Assembly: GCF_037201965.1 (NCBI RefSeq)
Contig: NZ_CP147518.1
Coordinates: 2,665,001 to 2,729,000 of the forward strand
From: Spirosoma sp. SC4-14
Lineage (GTDB): Bacteria > Bacteroidota > Bacteroidia > Cytophagales > Spirosomataceae
Direction of reading: 5' to 3'
DNA length: 64,000 bases
Shown here: one piece after another, positions 19,534 to 26,524 of the stretch
Numbering within the stretch: position 1 is the first letter of the stretch
Layout: every line of letters starts with the position of its first letter
The notes under the pieces: generated by a model
What the model saw: only the letters and a program-made list of their open reading frames with translations
Database searches by the model: none
What the model was told of the DNA's origin: nothing
Position numbers and translations under genes: made by a program

Positions 19534-20943
19534 ATGAAACCAATTTTAACCGTAACGAGTATACTCTTTTTCCTGACCATAGCGGGCTGGTCGTGTCAGC
19601 GCGATGTGGATGCCCTGAGCGATATTCGGGAAGCTGGCGAAGAATTGAGTGGTGGAGCTGCCACCACAAGCGACCTCTCCGAAAATGCGTTCGGCAATCA
19701 GGCCGACGGTGTTACGTCCGACCAGGAAAATCAGTTTGTCATCGGAAATTCGTTCTTTCGAAATAACTGGACCATTGCGCCAGCTTCGGCTTCGGCCCGC
19801 GATGGCCTGGGGCCAATGATGAATGCTGTTTCGTGCAGTACCTGCCACCTCCGCGATGGACGGGGAGAGCCTCCCGCCGATCTGTCGGATGGCGATTTAA
19901 AAGGGTTGTTGTTCCGGTTAAGTATTCCGGGGCAAACAGCCGAAGGTGGCCCTGTACCCGAGCCTAATTATGGTGGTCAATTCAATCCATCGGCTATTCC
20001 GGGCGTAACGGCCGAAGGAACCGTAGCCGTTACGTATGTTGAGCAGCCCGGAACGTATGCCGACGGCACCGCTTACTCATTACGGAAGCCTGTCTATCAG
20101 TTTCATGATTTAGGGTATGGAGCCATGCAGGCTAACACGATGATGTCGCCACGGGTTGGGCCTCAATTGCCCGGAATGGGTCTGCTGGAAGCGGTTCCCG
20201 ATGCCACTATTCTGGCCCTGGCCGATCCCGATGATGCGAATCGTGACGGTATTTCAGGACGCCCTAACTACGTCTGGAATTATACAACCAAACAAAAAGT
20301 ACTGGGTCGGTTTGGCTGGAAAGCCAATCAGCCTGATCTGCATCAGCAGACAGCTTCGGCGTTCAATGGCGATATTGGCATAACGACTTCGTTGTTTTCA
20401 AATTCTGACATGACCACTACGCAGCAAAAACTCTATGGTCAGTTGCCCAACGGTGGTTCGCCCGAACTTGAGGATAAAAATCTGGACAACGTTGTCGTGT
20501 ACCTACAAACATTAGCTGTTCCGGCTCGGCGTAATGTGCAGGATGAAACCGTTCTGCGCGGCAAACAGCTTTTTCAGCAACTGAATTGTATGGGTTGTCA
20601 CGTAGCCAAATTGCAAACCGGCGCTCATTCGGTGGTGGTGCTCAGCAATCAGACGATCCGGCCTTATACGGATTTGCTTCTGCACGACATGGGCGACGGG
20701 CTAGCCGATAACCGTCCTGATTTTGAGGCTACTGGCACTGAATGGCGAACACCACCGCTATGGGGTATTGGCCTGATAAAACTTGTCAATCGGCATACCT
20801 ATCTGCTCCATGATGGTCGTGCCCGTTCCGTAGAAGAAGCCATTTTGTGGCATGCTGGCGAAGCGAAGAAAGCAGCCGATGGTTTTCGGAATTTGTCTAA
20901 AAAAGATCGGGATGCGCTGGTAACATTTGTTCAAAGTTTGTAA
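19534..20943 (+). CDS. Di-heme oxidoreductase (DUF1111-type) lipoprotein
   Basis: This 469-residue lipoprotein (signal ending G-W-S-C, Cys21) has two c-type heme sites, C101-S-T-C-H105 and C352-M-G-C-H356. The layout matches the di-heme oxidoreductase family once called DUF1111 (predicted thiol oxidoreductase), remotely related to MauG and cytochrome c peroxidase. Genes of this family often sit beside imelysin genes, as here, and a role in changing the redox state of the metal during uptake is a reasonable inference. It needs export and cytochrome c maturation. It lies 74 bp after the imelysin gene and 50 bp before the HTTM gene. Confidence 0.92.
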   Translation: MKPILTVTSILFFLTIAGWSCQRDVDALSDIREAGEELSGGAATTSDLSENAFGNQADGVTSDQENQFVIGNSFFRNNWTIAPASASARDGLGPMMNAVSCSTCHLRDGRGEPPADLSDGDLKGLLFRLSIPGQTAEGGPVPEPNYGGQFNPSAIPGVTAEGTVAVTYVEQPGTYADGTAYSLRKPVYQFHDLGYGAMQANTMMSPRVGPQLPGMGLLEAVPDATILALADPDDANRDGISGRPNYVWNYTTKQKVLGRFGWKANQPDLHQQTASAFNGDIGITTSLFSNSDMTTTQQKLYGQLPNGGSPELEDKNLDNVVVYLQTLAVPARRNVQDETVLRGKQLFQQLNCMGCHVAKLQTGAHSVVVLSNQTIRPYTDLLLHDMGDGLADNRPDFEATGTEWRTPPLWGIGLIKLVNRHTYLLHDGRARSVEEAILWHAGEAKKAADGFRNLSKKDRDALVTFVQSL

Positions 20944-20980
20944 AGGGTGAACGAATGAAAGGGCGAAAGAATGAGTCGTT

Positions 20981-20986
20981 AGGAGG
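20981..20986 (+). promoter_or_regulatory. Strong Shine-Dalgarno AGGAGG deciding the HTTM start
   Basis: AGGAGG lies 7 nt before the ATG at 20994. Such strong sites are rare in Bacteroidota, so it favours 20994 over the in-frame ATG at 20955. Confidence 0.5.
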
Positions 20987-20993
20987 TGGGAGT

Positions 20994-22415
20994 ATGAGTG
21001 ACAAGGCTATGAAGGACCAGTCCTGGTTGCATTTGTTCTCCGTCCGTTTCGGCACTCGTTCTCCGTCCGTTTCGGTAGTTTTTCGCTCGTTCACTCGCTC
21101 ACTCGCTCACTCGTTTACTTCCATCGCTCCGCTGGCTACCTTTCGAATGCTGTTTGGAGCCATGATGGTGTTCAGCACGGCGCGTTTTATGGCCTTAGGC
21201 TGGGTAGCTGATCATTACATTGAGCCTAAACTCCATTTTCATTATTACGGCTTCGAGTGGCTTGAGCCGCTACCGGCTATAGCTATGTATACCGTGCATG
21301 TGCTCATGCTGTTAGGTGCTCTGGGAATCATGCTTGGGGCTTTTTATCGGCTATCGGCACTGATGTTTTTTCTGACATTTACCTACTGCGAGCTGCTCGA
21401 TAGTACGTACTACCTCAATCACTATTACTTTGTAAGCGTTGTTAGTTTTCTACTGATCTGGTTGCCAGCCAATCGGGCTGCGTCGGTCGATGTTTGGCGC
21501 AGAGCCATACCGTCGGTGCGTTATGTTCCGGCCTGGACAATCAACATCATCAAACTGCAATTAGCACTAGTGTATATCTATGCCGGGCTGGCCAAAATTC
21601 GCTACGACTGGCTGATCAACGCACTACCCTTAAAAATCTGGTTGCCCGCCAATGATGCTCTTCCCATTATTGGGCCGCTATTCGCCCTTCCCTGGATGCC
21701 GTATGTGTTTAGCTGGGCCGGTATGTTATACGACACATTTATTGTGTTTTTCCTGCTCTGGCCGCGCTCGCGTCCGTGGGCCTATGCAACGGTGGTCGTC
21801 TTTCACCTACTAACGGGTCTTTTGTTTCAGATTGGTGTGTTTCCTCTGGTCATGATTGCTGCTACTCCCATTTTCTTCTCGGTAGACTGGCATGAGCGAC
21901 TACTGCGCTGGGGGAAGCAGGGAAGAGGTTTGGGGCAGGGGGTATGGAGGAGTTTGGCGCCTAAGGGTATTGTTCAGACGTTGCTACTTGTTTTCGTCTG
22001 CTTTCAGCTTGTTTTTCCCTGGCGTTATCTACTCTATCCCGGCAATCTGTTCTGGACAGAAGAAGGCTACCGATTTGGCTGGCGCGTTATGTTGATGGAG
22101 AAGGCGGGAACCGCTACGTTTTTTGTGCGCGATAGCCGTACGGGCCACGAAGGCGTGGTGGATAATCGTGAATTTTTGAACGATCATCAGGAAAAACAAA
22201 TGGCCATGCAACCCGATCTGATTATTCAGTTTGCGCATTATCTGGCCAATTATTATCAAAAACATGGGGTGTACAAACCGCAGGTCCGCGCTGAGGTCTA
22301 TGTCACCCTGAATGCACGCCCGAGTCAGTTACTGATTGACCCTGCCATTGATCTCACGCAGATTCAGGACAGTTGGGCACACAAATCCTGGATTTTATCG
22401 AATGAACACAACTAA
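20994..22415 (+). CDS. HTTM-domain (vitamin-K gamma-carboxylase-like) membrane protein
   Basis: A 473-residue multi-helix membrane protein. From A-P-L-A-T-F-R-M-L-F-G onward it follows the HTTM pattern (horizontally transferred transmembrane domain, related to vitamin-K-dependent gamma-carboxylase), with many hydrophobic helices and a soluble C-terminal part (about 370-473). The first 40 or so codons (20994-21118) consist of short tandem DNA repeats and give a Ser/Arg/Phe-rich tail not typical of the family, so translation may really begin later. The stop overlaps the TonB receptor start by 14 bp, implying coupling. The biochemical role is unknown; placement suggests membrane help to metal uptake or modification of an operon partner. 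Confidence 0.82.
   Translation: MSDKAMKDQSWLHLFSVRFGTRSPSVSVVFRSFTRSLAHSFTSIAPLATFRMLFGAMMVFSTARFMALGWVADHYIEPKLHFHYYGFEWLEPLPAIAMYTVHVLMLLGALGIMLGAFYRLSALMFFLTFTYCELLDSTYYLNHYYFVSVVSFLLIWLPANRAASVDVWRRAIPSVRYVPAWTINIIKLQLALVYIYAGLAKIRYDWLINALPLKIWLPANDALPIIGPLFALPWMPYVFSWAGMLYDTFIVFFLLWPRSRPWAYATVVVFHLLTGLLFQIGVFPLVMIAATPIFFSVDWHERLLRWGKQGRGLGQGVWRSLAPKGIVQTLLLVFVCFQLVFPWRYLLYPGNLFWTEEGYRFGWRVMLMEKAGTATFFVRDSRTGHEGVVDNREFLNDHQEKQMAMQPDLIIQFAHYLANYYQKHGVYKPQVRAEVYVTLNARPSQLLIDPAIDLTQIQDSWAHKSWILSNEHN
21035..21115 (+). repeat. Short direct and tandem repeats at the HTTM 5' end
   Basis: An 18-nt unit GTTCTCCGTCCGTTTCGG occurs at 21035-21052 and again at 21058-21075. It is followed by four 8-nt units of the CACTCGCT/CGCTCGTT type at 21084-21115. 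They look like non-coding repeat sequence that has been read into the coding frame. Confidence 0.8.
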
Positions 22416-24861
22416 AATACATACCCGTATACCGTATTACTTTACCATACTCATCCCGTGTTTACTATTGCTCACGGCAACCGCATACGCGCAAACGACG
22501 ATACTGAGTGGAACGGTACACACCGCCGATGGGCATAAACCATTGGCCGAAGCGGTTGTAACCACGCAGGATGGTCATGTTCATACGCTTACCGATGTTA
22601 ATGGACAGTATCAACTGAAACTTCCGGCGGGGGTTTATACGCTGGTTGCGTTTGCGCTTGGGCGAGAAACCGCAACACAGTCGATAACGGTAGCGAGCGA
22701 GGCCATAACCGTCAATTTTATCCTGAATGAACTGGCCCGAACGCTCGACGAAGTGTCGGTACAGGCCGAGCGCGAACGTACATTTGGTATTACCCGATTG
22801 CGGTCAGTTGAGGGTACGGCTATTTATGAGGGAAAGAAAAGTGAAGTAGTAGTACTGCGTGACCTGACGGCCAATAAAGCAACCAACAATGCCCGGCAGG
22901 TTTTTTCGAAAGTTACGGGACTCAATATCTGGGAAAGCGACGGCGCTGGACTGCAACTGGGCATCGGTGGGCGTGGGTTGAGCCCCAATCGGACCAGCAA
23001 TTTCAATACGCGGCAGAATGGCTACGATATTTCGGCCGATGCGTTGGGTTATCCCGAAAGCTATTATACACCTCCCGTTGAAGCTCTGGACCGCATCGAA
23101 GTGGTGCGCGGAGCGGCTTCGCTGCAATATGGTACGCAGTTTGGCGGATTACTCAATTTTCGGTTTCAGCGTGGCCCACGCAACAAATCCATTGAACTGA
23201 CCAGTCGGCAAACACTGGGTTCCTGGGGGTTTTTCGGATCGTTTAACAGCATCGGCGGTACAGTCGATAAAGGCAAACTCAACTATTATGCATTCTATCA
23301 GCATAAGCAGGGCAATGGCTGGCGGCCTAATTCCCAATTCAATGTCAATACGGCATACGGTTCTGTACACTATCGGCTGACCCCCCGGTTTACGCTCGGT
23401 GCCGACTATACATTTATGCACTACGAAGCACAGCAACCCGGTGGCTTGACCGACACCGAATTTGCGCAAAATCCCCGCCAGTCGATTCGGGCAAGAAACT
23501 GGTTTCGGGTCAACTGGAATCTGTTTGCGCTAACGGGCGATTATCAACTGGCGGATCGTACGAAATTGAATACCCGGTTTTTTGGCTTGCTGGCAGGACG
23601 TTCGGCGTTGGGGAATCTGGAACGTATCAACGTTGCTGATCTGGGTGGTAATCGAAACCTGATTGATGGCACTTTTCATAATATCGGTAATGAAACGCGA
23701 CTGCTGCACCGGTATCAGTTGCTGGGCCAGCCCGCTACGCTACTGGTTGGTTTTCGCTGGTATCGTGGCACAACAACAGCCCAACAGGGTGACGCCAGCA
23801 ATGGGTCGGGCTCCGATTTTCGGTTTCTGCATCCCAACGATCTCGAAAATTCCGATTATCGGTATCCCAATAAAAACGACGCACTTTTTGCCGAACACAT
23901 CATTAACCTGAATTCGAAGTTGAGTATTACACCCGGTGTTCGGGTTGAGTCCATCCGAACATTTTCGTCGGGGTTCTATCGGCAGCGAACCTACGATTTT
24001 GCGGGGAACATCATCTCCGACGAAAAATTTTACGACGATCAGGTACGTCGGCGGGCGTTTGTGCTGGTTGGGGCTGGCTTAAGCTATAAGCCAACCGACC
24101 GACTTGAAGTTTACGCCAATATTTCGCAGAACTACCGGGCCATTAATTTCTCGGATTTGCGCATCACCAACCCAAACTTCGCCGTTGATCCGAAATTGCA
24201 TGATGAGCGTGGCTATACCGCCGATCTGGGCATTCGGGGGCGTGCCGAAGATTTTTTTACCTATGAGCTGACACTTTTTTATCTGAAGTATAAAGACCGA
24301 ATCGGGCTTTTGTTGAAAGCCGACCAGCCTCCGTTGTATCTGGATTATCGGCTTCGGACCAATATTTCCGATTCGCGAAATCTGGGGATAGAAGCCTTCG
24401 GAGAAATAGATCTGCTGAAAATGACAGGCCATAAAACCGGCAGTTGGGGCTGGTCGGTATTTGCGAACCTGTCGTTAATCGATGCCCGGTACATCAATAC
24501 CGAAGATCCGACCATTCGGAACAAACTGGTTGAGCAGGTGCCACCGGTACTTTTACGAACCGGCACAACCATTCGGCGGGGGAGTTTTTCTGCAACATTG
24601 CAATATGCCTATACCGGCCAGCAGTTTACCGACGCTACCAACGCCATTCGCACGTCAACGGCTGTAAACGGGGTCATACCGGCTTATCAGATTATGGATC
24701 TGTCAGCCGCCTGGCACTATAAATGGTTATTGATTGAAGGCTCGTGTAACAATCTGCTCAATACGTATTATTTCACCCGTCGGGCCGACTCATATCCCGG
24801 TCCCGGTATTATTCCAGCCGATGGTCGGGCGTTTTATCTGACCGTTGGGGCTCGGTTTTAG
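22402..24861 (+). CDS. TonB-dependent receptor (FecA-like) of the imelysin operon
   Basis: An 819-residue outer-membrane receptor. A signal peptide (ending A-Y-A-Q) is followed by a carboxypeptidase-regulatory-like fold (about 28-110, G-T-V-H-T-A-D-G-H ... D-V-N-G-Q-Y), a plug domain with D-R-I-E-V-V-R-G-A-A-S-L-Q-Y-G and a 22-strand-type barrel ending in a C-terminal Phe (G-A-R-F). No SusD partner is encoded beside it, which argues for a siderophore, citrate-iron or metal substrate rather than a glycan. The ATG at 22402 begins a clean signal peptide and overlaps the HTTM stop; the upstream TTG at 22336 is inside the HTTM gene. It closes the operon that starts at 17154. Confidence 0.92.
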   Translation: MNTTKIHTRIPYYFTILIPCLLLLTATAYAQTTILSGTVHTADGHKPLAEAVVTTQDGHVHTLTDVNGQYQLKLPAGVYTLVAFALGRETATQSITVASEAITVNFILNELARTLDEVSVQAERERTFGITRLRSVEGTAIYEGKKSEVVVLRDLTANKATNNARQVFSKVTGLNIWESDGAGLQLGIGGRGLSPNRTSNFNTRQNGYDISADALGYPESYYTPPVEALDRIEVVRGAASLQYGTQFGGLLNFRFQRGPRNKSIELTSRQTLGSWGFFGSFNSIGGTVDKGKLNYYAFYQHKQGNGWRPNSQFNVNTAYGSVHYRLTPRFTLGADYTFMHYEAQQPGGLTDTEFAQNPRQSIRARNWFRVNWNLFALTGDYQLADRTKLNTRFFGLLAGRSALGNLERINVADLGGNRNLIDGTFHNIGNETRLLHRYQLLGQPATLLVGFRWYRGTTTAQQGDASNGSGSDFRFLHPNDLENSDYRYPNKNDALFAEHIINLNSKLSITPGVRVESIRTFSSGFYRQRTYDFAGNIISDEKFYDDQVRRRAFVLVGAGLSYKPTDRLEVYANISQNYRAINFSDLRITNPNFAVDPKLHDERGYTADLGIRGRAEDFFTYELTLFYLKYKDRIGLLLKADQPPLYLDYRLRTNISDSRNLGIEAFGEIDLLKMTGHKTGSWGWSVFANLSLIDARYINTEDPTIRNKLVEQVPPVLLRTGTTIRRGSFSATLQYAYTGQQFTDATNAIRTSTAVNGVIPAYQIMDLSAAWHYKWLLIEGSCNNLLNTYYFTRRADSYPGPGIIPADGRAFYLTVGARF

Positions 24862-24863
24862 CC

Positions 24864-24887
24864 GCCAAATCCCTTTTGGAATTTGGC
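24864..24887. terminator. Hairpin between convergent genes
   Basis: GCCAAAT at 24864-24870 pairs with ATTTGGC at 24881-24887, extended inward by CC/GG with one mismatch around a TTTT loop. It lies between the TonB receptor stop and the hydrolase stop. The U tract is poor, so the assignment is tentative. Confidence 0.5.
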
Positions 24888-24898
24888 CAGTGATTATC

Positions 24899-26068
24899 CT
24901 ATTTCAGCAAAGCCATTACCGCGTCGTCGCCCACAGCGGCATTGGCAGGACGGGGATGCCCGGCGTTGAAGACCTGTAGTTCTTCGGGTTTTAGCAGTGT
25001 ATTGCCTGCTTCGTCGAATTGTCCATCTTTCATCACCCGGTTGAGGTCGAGTTTGAGGTGTTTGGCCAAAAACTGGTAGGCCGCTTTGCGTTTGCTGGGG
25101 CCGTAATCGTGGCCTTCGGCTGGTAAATGAACATTCTCAATCCGGTCGGCTGCGTTGTAGAAACTATAGATCGACCGAATGTAGGGATACTCGACATCGG
25201 GCGTATTTTTGGTCCAGTCTTTTCCATCAGACACAAGCAGGAGCGGACGAGGAGCGGCCAGTGCGGCAATTTCTACATTACTGGTCTGGTGCGTTGGGCG
25301 TTTGTGAATGGGCATACCACTTTCGCAAACGCAGCCACCAAAAAAGTGCGCCGATACCATCACGACTGGAACCGAAACTTTAATGCGTGGGTCGAGGGCC
25401 GTGAGCAGAAATGTCTGCGTGCCACCACCCGATTCGCCCGACATACCAATTCGATCAGTATCGACATCGGGAAGACTGGTGAGGAAATTGAGCGCCTGGA
25501 TACCGTTCAGCGTCTGCAATTTCAGCGCTTCAGGAATTTTGTGATCGCACTGTTTCGAATCGCCATAGCCGAGCATGTCGTAAATAAACACAACGGCACC
25601 CATTCGGGCCAGGGTAGCGCAGCGTTGTTGGGCCTGTTCCAGAAATCGGGCATCCTGTTTAGCTGTATGTCCATGTGGGCAGAGAATCCCGGCCAGCTTA
25701 CCCGTCGAGTGAATGGGCCGGTATAGGTTGCCGGTTATCCAGAAGCCCGGAAGGCTTTCGAAAGCTACATTTTCGATCGTATACCCATTCATTTTTCGCA
25801 GACTATGCCGAATGGGCTTAATTGGGGCAAATTTGGGCTTTGCGGGTAAATCCATTCCATCGCGGATACCCTGCCGAATCATGGCTGCCCGTTTTTCCCA
25901 GCCAGCTCGGTCATGGTATGTCTGAGCAAACGTTTTTAGTGCTTCGGCACCCTGGGCTTCGGTAAAATAAGCCCCCTGACAAAGATCTGGACGGTCGGGG
26001 TTGGGCTGGGCCAAAAGGGTCGATGCTCCAAGAAAGCAGCTCAGGGCGAGGAAATGGCGAACACGCAT
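24899..26068 (-). CDS. Secreted alpha/beta hydrolase (acetylxylan-esterase-like)
   Basis: A 389-residue hydrolase with a signal peptide (M-R-V-R-H-F-L-A-L, ending L-L-A-Q). The nucleophile elbow is G-M-S-G-E-S-G-G-G with Ser213, and the likely catalytic His is in A-E-G-H-D-Y-G near residue 333; L-C-P-H-G-H probably forms the oxyanion-hole strand. The plan fits acetyl-xylan esterase/dienelactone-hydrolase-like proteins that Bacteroidota use to deacylate polysaccharides. The substrate is unproven. The Met at 26068 is chosen over 26110 because the signal peptide begins there. It ends converging on the TonB operon. Confidence 0.85.
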   Translation of the reverse strand: MRVRHFLALSCFLGASTLLAQPNPDRPDLCQGAYFTEAQGAEALKTFAQTYHDRAGWEKRAAMIRQGIRDGMDLPAKPKFAPIKPIRHSLRKMNGYTIENVAFESLPGFWITGNLYRPIHSTGKLAGILCPHGHTAKQDARFLEQAQQRCATLARMGAVVFIYDMLGYGDSKQCDHKIPEALKLQTLNGIQALNFLTSLPDVDTDRIGMSGESGGGTQTFLLTALDPRIKVSVPVVMVSAHFFGGCVCESGMPIHKRPTHQTSNVEIAALAAPRPLLLVSDGKDWTKNTPDVEYPYIRSIYSFYNAADRIENVHLPAEGHDYGPSKRKAAYQFLAKHLKLDLNRVMKDGQFDEAGNTLLKPEELQVFNAGHPRPANAAVGDDAVMALLK

Positions 26069-26136
26069 AGTTGTATGGTAGACGAACGGAATTGCGCTCA
26101 TAAAAGACAACCGCGATGAAGTCTTACTGTATTGCT

Positions 26137-26436
26137 TTAAGCCCTTTGCCTATTCCGCCTGAAGCCGATAATGGTTAGTGAAACAAGCAATAGGCTTATC
26201 CCTAACCCCGAGCCGACCAGAAAAGGCATTTCGTGAAGGGGAAGAAACAAGCCCTGAGAACGGAACGCCTGATATTTGAAGAGTTCTTTTTGTAGAGTAT
26301 TCTTGTCAGAAATAATAAAAACTTGATTGAGGTGAATGGTATGCCCATTTTTTTGCCCATCGATTTGAATCGAGAGGGTGTTCGAATCGTCGACAATACG
26401 TGTTCGAAGATATGAGTTGTTGATTTCAGGAGCCAT
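26137..26436 (-). CDS. Hypothetical 99-residue membrane protein
   Basis: Not recognised. The frame encodes a polar N-terminal part (about 1-70, beta-like I-Q-I-D-G-Q-K-N-G-H-T-I-H-L-N) and one membrane helix (about 71-91, V-G-S-G-L-G-I-S-L-L-L-V-S-L-T-I-I-G-F) ending in R-R-N-R-Q-R. This topology and the lack of overlap with any other gene make it believable. It lies between the FtsX-type permease (past a strong hairpin) and the hydrolase, on the same strand, so it may form a unit with either. Confidence 0.5.
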   Translation of the reverse strand: MAPEINNSYLRTRIVDDSNTLSIQIDGQKNGHTIHLNQVFIISDKNTLQKELFKYQAFRSQGLFLPLHEMPFLVGSGLGISLLLVSLTIIGFRRNRQRA

Positions 26437-26470
26437 AGTGATATTGGTTTTGAATAGTATGAGAAGGCAC

Positions 26471-26522
26471 TTGTGGCATAGGGCTTGGGGTGGCTAGTGC
26501 ATCCCCAGGCCCTATGCCACAA
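26471..26522 (-). terminator. 20-bp stem hairpin after the permease gene
   Basis: Arms 26471-26490 and 26503-26522 match at 19 of 20 positions with a 12-nt loop. It begins 2 bp after the permease stop. There is no U run, so it may protect the mRNA 3' end rather than terminate. Confidence 0.6.
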
Positions 26523-26524
26523 AC

